Translations under genes and position numbers: made by a program | Notes under the pieces: generated by a model | What the model was told of the DNA's origin: nothing | What the model saw: only the letters and a program-made list of their open reading frames with translations | The model's database searches: none | Assembly: GCA_902783995.1 (NCBI GenBank) | Contig: CACZTG010000086.1 | Coordinates: 1-8,625 of the forward strand | Length of the DNA stretch: 8,625 nucleotides | Direction: 5' to 3' | Source: an uncultured Ruminococcus sp. | Lineage (GTDB): Bacteria > Bacillota_A > Clostridia > RUG12999 | In this document: positions 1 through 4,980 of the stretch, in pieces | How the letters are laid out: each line of letters opens with the position of its first letter | How positions within the stretch are numbered: the first letter of the stretch is position 1

Positions 1-1470
1 TACGGTACAACGGCTGCCGAGATTTACGGGAGAATCCGCAAAAAGTCCTTTAAGCGCAAAATCCTTTATTTCATATCCCATTGATTTCGCGAACGTTTCC
101 ATAAAGGAACCGCAGCCCGACGAACAAGCCTCATTAAGCATAATGCTGTCGATAGCACCGTTTTTTATCTTAAAGCACTTTATATCCTGACCGCCTATAT
201 CGAGGATAAAATCAACATCGGGCTTAAAATATTTCGCCGCCGTATAGTGCGCAATTGTTTCGACAATACCCTTATCAATATTAAAGGCGCTTTTTATAAG
301 CTCCTCTCCGTAACCTGTAACCGCGCTTCCGCAGATTTTTACTCTGTCACCAAAGCAATTATAAATATTTAAAAGCTGCTGCTTTACTATTTCGACGGGA
401 TTGCCCTTATTTGAATCGTAATACGAATACAAAATTCCCGCTTCTTCGGTAATAAGCACAAGCTTTGTTGTCGTGCTGCCGCAGTCTATGCCAAGATACA
501 CGTTGCCCGAATATGCTTTCGCGTCCTCAAGCGGAACACTTGCTTTTTCGTGCCTTGCAACAAAATCATCATATTCTTCTTTGCTTTCAAAAAGCGGCTC
601 AAGACTGTTTTGCCGCTTGATAAGCGAGGTTTCTCTTATGTCACTTACAAGCTTATTATATTCTACTGTTGTTTTGGTTTTTAAAGCGTAAATCGCGGCT
701 CCGATTGCTACGGCAAACCTTGCGTTATCCGGGCAGACGGCATTCTCGTCGGAAAGCTTAAGCGTTTGCTTAAACCTATCCCTTAACCCCTTGCAATAAA
801 AAAGCGGACCGCCAAGGAACATTACCTTGCCGTCAATTTTCCTTCCCTGGGCAAGCCCCGCAATTGTCTGATTGACAACCGCCTGATATATGCTTGCCGC
901 AATATCCTCTTTTCTTGCACCTTGATTTAATAACGGCTGTATATCGGTTTTCGCGAAAACACCGCACCTTGACGCAATAGGATATATTTTTTTATATTCA
1001 AGACTTAATTTGTCCATCTCGTCATTTGAAACATTCAAAAGCGTTGCCATCTGGTCGATAAAAGCGCCTGTGCCGCCTGCGCAGGAACCGTTCATACGCT
1101 CATCAAGACCGCCTTTTAAAAAGATAATCTTCGCGTCTTCGCCGCCAAGCTCTATAACGGCCGAAGCGTCCGGCCAAAACTTTTTAACAACTTCCCCGCT
1201 CGCGTAAACCTCCTGAACAAAAGGAAGGTTAAGAGTTTCGGCAAATCCGAGACCTGCCGAACCTGATATCGCAAGAGCAAATGTCTTGCCGTCAAGTAAG
1301 TCCTTCATTTCCTCAAGAATTTCAAGCACCTTTTCCTTAACCTGCGAATAATGTCTTTCATATTTTGAAAAAAGCGTTTCATTATTTTCATTTAACAAAA
1401 CAACCTTTGCGGTGGTAGAACCGATATCAATACCGACCGAAAGCTTGTTTTTTAAAGCTGTCTGAACCAT
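1..1470 (-). CDS. 2-hydroxyacyl-CoA dehydratase activase-like protein, tandem ATPase domains (3' part missing)
   Basis: The reading frame is open from ATG 1470 to the window edge: 490 codons, no stop, so the C-terminus is missing. There are two BcrAD/BadFG (HgdC-like, ASKHA-fold) domains. The first begins with the phosphate loop [10 protein letters not shown] (residues 13-22) and has NGSCAGGTG (Cys130) and SRCGVF (Cys169). The second begins with [10 protein letters not shown] (327-336) and has ACSSGCGSF (Cys449, Cys453) and SRCT (Cys488). In HgdC a [4Fe-4S] cluster lies between two subunits, and ATP hydrolysis drives an electron into the dehydratase; here both halves keep candidate cluster cysteines, suggesting a built-in pseudo-dimer. 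Family members with two such domains are usually around 1,400 residues with extra C-terminal domains, which would lie beyond the edge. The start is supported by GGAGG at 1479-1483, 8 nt upstream. No dehydratase subunit is visible, so the substrate is unknown. Family call firm, function inferred. Confidence 0.9.
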   Translation of the reverse strand, partial: MVQTALKNKLSVGIDIGSTTAKVVLLNENNETLFSKYERHYSQVKEKVLEILEEMKDLLDGKTFALAISGSAGLGFAETLNLPFVQEVYASGEVVKKFWPDASAVIELGGEDAKIIFLKGGLDERMNGSCAGGTGAFIDQMATLLNVSNDEMDKLSLEYKKIYPIASRCGVFAKTDIQPLLNQGARKEDIAASIYQAVVNQTIAGLAQGRKIDGKVMFLGGPLFYCKGLRDRFKQTLKLSDENAVCPDNARFAVAIGAAIYALKTKTTVEYNKLVSDIRETSLIKRQNSLEPLFESKEEYDDFVARHEKASVPLEDAKAYSGNVYLGIDCGSTTTKLVLITEEAGILYSYYDSNKGNPVEIVKQQLLNIYNCFGDRVKICGSAVTGYGEELIKSAFNIDKGIVETIAHYTAAKYFKPDVDFILDIGGQDIKCFKIKNGAIDSIMLNEACSSGCGSFMETFAKSMGYEIKDFALKGLFADSPVNLGSRCTV

Positions 1471-1537
1471 ATATTCTGCCTCCGGGCATACATATTCTTT
1501 GTATATACCTATTTTATTACATAAATCATCAATATAT

Positions 1538-1566
1538 ATCTTAACATAAATCTCGAAAAATGTCAA
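1538..1566 (-). promoter_or_regulatory. Sigma-A promoter of the activase-like gene
   Basis: On the minus strand there is a perfect -35 TTGACA (1566-1561), a 17-nt spacer and a -10 TAAGAT (1543-1538) preceded by TGT, an extended -10. Transcription would start near 1531, giving a 5' UTR of about 60 nt before the GGAGG site at 1479-1483. Read directly from the sequence; not experimentally supported. Confidence 0.8.
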
Positions 1567-1685
1567 TAAACAAAGTAAAATGTTTGTGTAACAAAATATT
1601 TTCACTGTTTTTAAAAAAATTTGTTACCTCCCGTTTTTTATCAGAATATGTCGAACGATTTTTTGACCAAAACACATTTTTAGTC

Positions 1686-1714
1686 TTTACAAAATTAAAA
1701 TTCTATGATATAAT
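1686..1714 (+). promoter_or_regulatory. Sigma-A promoter of the structured RNA
   Basis: -35 TTTACA (1686-1691), 17-nt spacer, perfect -10 TATAAT (1709-1714) preceded by TGA (extended -10). Transcription should begin around 1718-1721, exactly at the 5' arm of the long inverted repeat. This is strong reason to treat the repeat as an RNA structure rather than a DNA element. The stretch 1567-1685 between this and the divergent promoter is AT-rich and I see no gene or site in it. Confidence 0.85.
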
Positions 1715-1717
1715 AAA

Positions 1718-1744
1718 GTTGAGATACAAAAATTGCTTTTTGAC
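1718..1744 (+). repeat. 5' arm of imperfect inverted repeat (partner 1901-1927)
   Basis: The arm matches the reverse complement of 1901-1927 except at two adjacent mismatches (1734-1735) and one G-U-type change. Its segment 1721-1733 (GAGATACAAAAAT) is also a direct repeat of 1999-2011, the ribosome site and start of the downstream gene. No target-site duplication flanks the pair. Confidence 0.85.
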
Positions 1745-1900
1745 AACTTAATATTATTTTTTACTGTTCTTAATTAAAAAAACACTGTCTATAACTATAC
1801 GTGTAGATATATTGTATTCAAATACGGGCAATTAACCGGTAAGTATCTTTAAAAAGACACAACTCTGGGTTAATTGCTGTGTATTAATAAATTAAGAACA

Positions 1901-1927
1901 GTCAAGAAGGCATTTTTGTATCTCAAC
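1901..1927 (+). repeat. 3' arm of the inverted repeat, also complementary to a translation start
   Basis: Pairs with 1718-1744. Its segment 1911-1924 (CATTTTTGTATCTC) is the exact complement of 1999-2012, which holds GGAG, the spacer and the ATG of the 108-residue gene. The arm can therefore pair with either partner but not both. Confidence 0.85.
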
Positions 1928-1958
1928 TTAAGTGTTTTTAAGGAGTTGTGTTTTTTTG

Positions 1959-1984
1959 CGCAGCACCTTGTGCTGCGTTTTTTT
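1959..1984 (+). terminator. Intrinsic terminator between the structured RNA and the 108-residue gene
   Basis: Eight-pair GC-rich stem CGCAGCAC (1959-1966) with GTGCTGCG (1970-1977), 3-nt loop CTT, then seven T (1978-1984). It would end the structured RNA at about 265 nt. Because no separate promoter is evident before the gene at 2010, that gene may depend on read-through or regulated antitermination. It is one-directional: the reverse strand has A rather than T after the stem. Confidence 0.88.
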
Positions 1985-1995
1985 ATTAAGACGAA

Positions 1996-2012
1996 AAGGA
2001 GATACAAAAATG
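1996..2012 (+). promoter_or_regulatory. Ribosome site and start codon complementary to the upstream RNA arm
   Basis: AAGGAG (1996-2001) lies 8 nt before ATG 2010 and fixes that start. Bases 1999-2012 are perfectly complementary to 1911-1924, so pairing would bury the Shine-Dalgarno sequence and the start codon together. The same 13 nt (1999-2011) occur at 1721-1733, a decoy copy able to hold the 3' arm away. Confidence 0.7.
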
Positions 2013-2336
2013 ATTTACGATTTAAAAAAAGCTATAATTGAAAAGGAAGTTGCAATACAGAAAAACAAAGGAATAGATGTCCCCGTAATTGATGTCGAAA
2101 GTACAGTACTGGGACTTATGGACGAGATTTACGAAACAATGTGCGATATGAAGCTGGACCCCGACGGTAAAATCGACGAAATTTATACGGTGTGTGAAGA
2201 TTACGGAATAAAATTTCCTTTTAATGTGACTACCGAAAATATAAACAGACAAATCGGCTATGAATACTCGCCCTACAGCAAAGAAGGTATAAGAGCGCTT
2301 AACATAAAAAGGCTCGACAGATATATGAGAGATTAA
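2010..2336 (+). CDS. Hypothetical small acidic soluble protein, 108 residues
   Basis: I do not recognise this protein. It has 108 residues, no signal peptide or membrane segment, many Asp/Glu, and a C-terminus turning basic (NIKRLDRYMRD). The N-terminal third looks helical (DLKKAIIEKEVAIQKNKG). A middle part contains two similar Asp/Glu-Ile-Tyr segments, DEIYETMCDMKLDPDG (38-53) and DEIYTVCEDYGIKF (56-69), which hints at a short internal repeat of helical units. The start is ATG 2010 with AAGGAG 8 nt upstream. In-frame GTG 1932 and TTG 1956 lie before or at the terminator hairpin and are unlikely starts. No independent promoter is evident upstream; the nearest is at 1686-1714, beyond a structured RNA and a terminator. 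A terminator follows at 2344, so it is a single-gene unit. Real gene likely, because of the good ribosome site and flanking signals; function unknown. Confidence 0.75.
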   Translation: MIYDLKKAIIEKEVAIQKNKGIDVPVIDVESTVLGLMDEIYETMCDMKLDPDGKIDEIYTVCEDYGIKFPFNVTTENINRQIGYEYSPYSKEGIRALNIKRLDRYMRD

Positions 2337-2343
2337 ATGATTT

Positions 2344-2379
2344 CCACCCGAAAAGGTTTTCCTTGACGGGTGGTTTTTT
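2344..2379 (+). terminator. Intrinsic terminator after the 108-residue gene
   Basis: Stem CCACCCG (2344-2350) with CGGGTGG (2367-2373), continued inside by AAGG (2353-2356) with CCTT (2361-2364) around a TTTT loop, followed by six T (2374-2379). It starts 7 nt after the stop codon. The importer operon ends head-on at 2396; on the minus strand the same hairpin is followed only by AAATCATTT, so it would be a weak terminator that way. Confidence 0.88.
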
Positions 2380-2395
2380 ACAGATATAACAAATT

Positions 2396-3148
2396 CTATT
2401 TTTTTATCTTACTTAAAAAAGCTTTTACCCTTTCGGATTTGGGATTATCGAAAACATCCTCGCTTGTTCCCTGTTCGATTATTACGCCTTTAGCCATAAA
2501 AATGACCTTATCCGAAACATTTTTCGCGAACTCCATTTCGTGAGTCACGACAATCATTGTGCTTTCACTGCTTTTAAGGCTTTTTATTACGTTTAAAACC
2601 TCGCCTGTAAGCTCCGGGTCAAGCGCCGAGGTCGGCTCATCAAAGCACAGTATATCGGGCTTTAAGGCAAGCGCTCTCGCTATTGCGACACGCTGCTGCT
2701 GCCCGCCCGAAAGCTCACACGGGTAACTGTTTGCCTTATCCGCAAGCCCTACTCTGTCAATCAGTTCAAGCGCGTTTTTTTTAATTTCTTCATTTGTACC
2801 TTTTTTAAGCACTGTCGGCGCAAGCGTTACATTTTCAAGCACGCTGTACTGCGGAAAAAGATTAAATGATTGAAATACCAGACCGAAATGCAGCCTTTTT
2901 TCCCTGATTTCATCATCGGAAAGCTTTTTCCCGCTTTCCCCGTCAAACAAAACCTTGTTCCCGACGCTTATTGTTCCGGTTTCGGGAGTTTCCAGAAAAT
3001 TAAGACATCTTAAAAGCGTTGTTTTTCCGCTTCCCGATGAACCGATAATTGACAAAACCTCACCTTTTTCAAGAGAAAAATCAATTCCCTTCAAAACCTC
3101 TGCTTTGCCGAATTTTTTATGTATATTTTTAACTTCAAGTAATGCCAT
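2396..3148 (-). CDS. Amino acid ABC transporter, ATP-binding protein
   Basis: A full-length 250-residue ABC ATPase of the polar amino acid uptake type (GlnQ/HisP/ArtP-like); it hydrolyses ATP on the inner membrane face to power import through the permease encoded just upstream. All motifs are intact: Walker A GSSGSGKT (36-43), Q-loop Gln93 in FQSFNLFP, signature LSGGQQQR (146-153), Walker B ILCFDE (166-171) with catalytic Glu171, D-loop SALD (174-177) and switch His203. The NFLE-TPETG sequence after Walker A is typical of this subfamily. Start ATG 3148 has GGAG 5 nt upstream (GGAGAGGTTATG). It is the last gene of the operon, 27 nt after the permease stop. The substrate cannot be told from the ATPase. 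Confidence 0.95.
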   Translation of the reverse strand: MALLEVKNIHKKFGKAEVLKGIDFSLEKGEVLSIIGSSGSGKTTLLRCLNFLETPETGTISVGNKVLFDGESGKKLSDDEIREKRLHFGLVFQSFNLFPQYSVLENVTLAPTVLKKGTNEEIKKNALELIDRVGLADKANSYPCELSGGQQQRVAIARALALKPDILCFDEPTSALDPELTGEVLNVIKSLKSSESTMIVVTHEMEFAKNVSDKVIFMAKGVIIEQGTSEDVFDNPKSERVKAFLSKIKK

Positions 3149-3175
3149 AACCTCTCCGTTCCGCCGATTTTTCAG

Positions 3176-3877
3176 TTAAATTTTGAAATAATCAAGCTTC
3201 TTTTCAATTTTGCCGAACAATACGGTTAAAATACCGCTGAAAGCAAGATAATATATTCCCGTGAAAAACAGCGGCCATATTGCGCCCGAAATACCTTTTG
3301 AGCCTTTCATAAACGCCTGCCCCGCCCAGATTATTTCCTGAAGCGCAATAATTCGCGCAAGCGAGGTATCCTTTACAAGCGTTATGATTTCATTTGACAT
3401 GGGCGGCACAATCCGCTTAATCATCTGCAAGAGCGTAATTTTAAAGAATATTTGAGTGTCGGAAAGCCCAAGCACTTTTCCCGCTTCCTGCTGTCCGACA
3501 GGCACACTCTGTATGCCGCCTCTGTATATTTCCGAAAAATAGCAGGCGTAATTTAACGTAAACGCAACCGTTGCCGCCATAAACCTTCCCGCTTCGCCCA
3601 TGCCCCATATATTTTTATGGAGAACAAGTCCGGGAAAGAAATATACAATAAGAAGCTGTATCATAAGCGGCGAACCTCTTACAATCCAGACAACAACCTT
3701 TGTAAATGCGCTTAACGGTTTGAATTTTGACATTGAGCCAAACGAGATTATAAGTCCCAACGGAATCGCACACAAAAGCGTTGTAAAAAAAAGCTTAAGC
3801 GTCTGCAAAAAGCCGATATTTAAAGCGCTGAAAACTACCGGAAACTGTTCGGCAAAAATTTTTATTGCTTCTTTCAT
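3176..3877 (-). CDS. Amino acid ABC transporter, permease protein
   Basis: A 233-residue integral membrane permease of the HisM/GlnP/ArtQ family. Hydrophobic segments lie at about 17-47, 61-87, 98-115, 176-190 and 206-224, consistent with about five membrane helices. The cytoplasmic EAA loop that docks on the ATPase is clear at about 116-148 (EIYRGGIQSVPVGQQEAGKVLGLS). The N-terminal TLKLFFTTLLCAIPLGLI and RGSPLMIQLLIVYF are typical of the family. A GTG in frame at 3889 would add four residues, but that GTG is part of the GTGGGAG ribosome site. ATG 3877, with GGGAG 5 nt upstream, is preferred. Middle gene of the importer operon; a single permease type is present, so the channel is probably a homodimer. 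Confidence 0.94.
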   Translation of the reverse strand: MKEAIKIFAEQFPVVFSALNIGFLQTLKLFFTTLLCAIPLGLIISFGSMSKFKPLSAFTKVVVWIVRGSPLMIQLLIVYFFPGLVLHKNIWGMGEAGRFMAATVAFTLNYACYFSEIYRGGIQSVPVGQQEAGKVLGLSDTQIFFKITLLQMIKRIVPPMSNEIITLVKDTSLARIIALQEIIWAGQAFMKGSKGISGAIWPLFFTGIYYLAFSGILTVLFGKIEKKLDYFKI

Positions 3878-3909
3878 AGTAACTCCCACATTTTAAATTT
3901 AAAAACGAC

Positions 3910-3943
3910 ATAAACGGAGAGCAAAAAATCACTCTCCGTTTAT
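3910..3943 (-). promoter_or_regulatory. Intercistronic hairpin between binding-protein and permease genes
   Basis: Perfect 12-bp inverted repeat (3910-3921 with 3932-3943, 10-nt loop), 16 nt after the binding-protein stop. On the transcribed minus strand it is followed by a broken T-rich run (ATGTCGTTTTT). It resembles the RNA-stabilising or partly terminating hairpins often found at this place in binding-protein operons, which raise binding-protein level over the membrane components. The T-rich tail is better on the plus strand, but no plus-strand gene lies there. Confidence 0.65.
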
Positions 3944-3959
3944 TTTATTTTTCCGCAAT

Positions 3960-4799
3960 TTACTTTTCAATAAGAGCAGCCTGCACCTTATATTTTTCGG
4001 CGCATTTTCTGAGACTGCCGTTTTCATACGATTCTTTAAGGAATTCGTTAAGCTTCTCGGCAAGGTCAGAACCTTTTCTGAATCCGACGCCGTATTCTTC
4101 GCTGTTAAGCTCAATTGTATAGGTAAGCTGACTGTAGCCTGTGCCTTCACCTACCATTGCCGCTGCCATAAGAGAGTCGATTATTGCAGCATCACTTGTA
4201 CCGGAAGCAACCTCCATAAGAGCCGTTGCCTGGTCTTTAACCTCGGTTACATTGTAACCCTTTTCCTCAGCAACCTCTTTACCTGCCGAGCCTGCTTCAA
4301 CAGCATACTGTAAGCTTTCCCAGGAATTGTTGTTTGCATACTCTTCGGCTCTGTCTTCCGGAACAACAACTATCTGAGCATTGTTACAATACGGTTCCGA
4401 ACATTCCATTGACGATTTGACTTCATCTGTAAGAGTCATACCGTTCCATACACAGTCAATGCTCTTGTTGTTAAGCTCCATGATTTTTGTATCCCAATCA
4501 ATTTCAACAAATTCAATGTCAACACCAAGCTTTTTCGCAAAAGCCTTTGCCATATCGGCGTCAAAGCCTATCCATTCATTATCAGAATCCTTATAATCCA
4601 TAGGTTCAAAATCGGTTATACCGACAATAAGCTTGCCCTTTTCCTTAACGTATTCGCTGTCAGCCTTTGCTGCTTCTTCTTTCTGCTCCTCAACCTTTTG
4701 TCCCTCTGCCGCTTTCTCGTCTGCCGGCTTGTCTCCGCAAGCCGTAAATACGGTAAGCGCAAGAACAAGCACAAGTAAAAGTGTTAATAATTTTTTCAT
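3960..4799 (-). CDS. Amino acid ABC transporter, substrate-binding lipoprotein
   Basis: A 279-residue extracellular binding protein of the SBP_bac_3 (PBP2) family. The signal sequence MKKLLTLLLVLVLALTVFTAC ends in a lipobox-like FTAC, so Cys21 is probably lipidated and anchors the protein outside the membrane. A charged Ala/Glu/Lys linker (22-56) precedes the domain starting KLIVGITDFEPMDY (56-69). Family landmarks are IGFDADMAKAFAKKLGV (77-93), DCVWNGMTLT (115-124) and SEPYCNNAQIVVV (134-146). The arginine that normally follows the T-x-E segment and holds the ligand carboxylate is replaced by Val127 (TDEVKSS). A TTG at 4814 is in frame but is part of the GGAGGAG ribosome site; ATG 4799 lies 6 nt after it and is chosen. 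First gene of the importer operon. Family firm; ligand unknown. Confidence 0.94.
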   Translation of the reverse strand: MKKLLTLLLVLVLALTVFTACGDKPADEKAAEGQKVEEQKEEAAKADSEYVKEKGKLIVGITDFEPMDYKDSDNEWIGFDADMAKAFAKKLGVDIEFVEIDWDTKIMELNNKSIDCVWNGMTLTDEVKSSMECSEPYCNNAQIVVVPEDRAEEYANNNSWESLQYAVEAGSAGKEVAEEKGYNVTEVKDQATALMEVASGTSDAAIIDSLMAAAMVGEGTGYSQLTYTIELNSEEYGVGFRKGSDLAEKLNEFLKESYENGSLRKCAEKYKVQAALIEK

Positions 4800-4833
4800 T
4801 GCAAACTCCTCCAAAATTTGTTATTACTTTACA

Positions 4834-4862
4834 ATTTTACCACTTTAATTTGATAAAGTCAA
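4834..4862 (-). promoter_or_regulatory. Sigma-A promoter of the importer operon
   Basis: Minus strand: -35 TTGACT (4862-4857), 17-nt spacer, -10 TAAAAT (4839-4834) preceded by TGG (extended -10). Upstream of the -35 (4864-4888) are A-tracts on this strand that could act as an UP element. No clear operator or riboswitch lies in the short leader, about 27 nt before the start codon. Confidence 0.82.
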
Positions 4863-4904
4863 GTACTTTTTTGTTTTTTTATAAAAAATGTTTCCTTTTC
4901 AGCC

Positions 4905-4933
4905 TTGTAAAATTTTACTTTTTGTGTTATAAT
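4905..4933 (+). promoter_or_regulatory. Sigma-A promoter of smc
   Basis: -35 TTGTAA (4905-4910), 17-nt spacer, perfect -10 TATAAT (4928-4933) with TGT before it (extended -10), which offsets the weaker -35. Expected start of transcription near 4940, about 40 nt before the TTG start. Divergent from the importer promoter; the two -35 boxes are about 42 nt apart. Confidence 0.8.
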
Positions 4934-4980
4934 TATTATATGTAACAATTATTTGCAGTAATAATTCGGTGGTGATTTTT

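Larger units (their letters stand above)
1716..1929 (+). ncRNA. Structured RNA of about 210 nt, unknown class (leader or small RNA)
   Basis: The transcript from the promoter at 1686-1714 would fold into a long rod. The closing stem has 18 perfect pairs (1716-1733 with 1912-1929), a 2x2 internal loop, then 9 more pairs (1736-1744 with 1901-1909, one G-U). An 18-nt unpaired U/A-rich stretch on the 5' side (1745-1762) follows. Next come a 13-bp perfect stem (1763-1775 with 1890-1902, sharing 1901-1902 with the outer stem) and a 10-bp stem (1828-1837 with 1868-1877). Smaller hairpins are possible at 1814-1825 and 1843-1860. A long closing stem, one-sided bubble, strong promoter and length near 200 nt recall 6S RNA, but I do not recognise conserved 6S sequence and the bubble is asymmetric. 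A regulatory leader for the gene at 2010 fits the complementarity to its ribosome site better. Structure is seen in the sequence; class and function are inferred. Confidence 0.7.

Noticed and set aside
1560..1751. 63-codon plus-strand reading frame before the structured RNA
   Set aside because: No ribosome site, low-complexity Phe/Lys-rich product, and it runs across the promoter at 1686-1714 and into the RNA stem; an AT-rich chance frame.
1716..1929. Inverted-repeat mobile element (MITE)
   Set aside because: The arms look like terminal repeats, but the flanks (left ...TATAATA, right AAGTG...) show no target-site duplication, and the -10 box sits just outside the left arm with a terminator downstream, as for an RNA gene.
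2022..2252. Minus-strand frame inside the 108-residue gene
   Set aside because: Antisense shadow with no ribosome site; the plus-strand frame has a strong one and a matching terminator.
1716..2336. Retron or RNA-based toxin-antitoxin unit (structured RNA plus small protein)
   Set aside because: No reverse transcriptase follows, the RNA has no tandem repeats as in type III systems, and the protein is neither a recognisable endoribonuclease nor a membrane peptide.
3600..3896. 98-codon plus-strand frame across the permease gene
   Set aside because: Antisense to a clearly conserved permease; no ribosome site or promoter.
4800..4814. Upstream TTG start for the binding protein (adds MEEFA)
   Set aside because: Those bases are the GGAGGAG ribosome site itself, and starting at MKKLL gives a normal lipoprotein signal.
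4864..4904. T/A-run symmetric sequence between the divergent promoters as an operator
   Set aside because: The TTTTTTTATAAAAAA stretch is a simple A/T run; no specific regulator motif is seen, and an UP element is enough to explain it.
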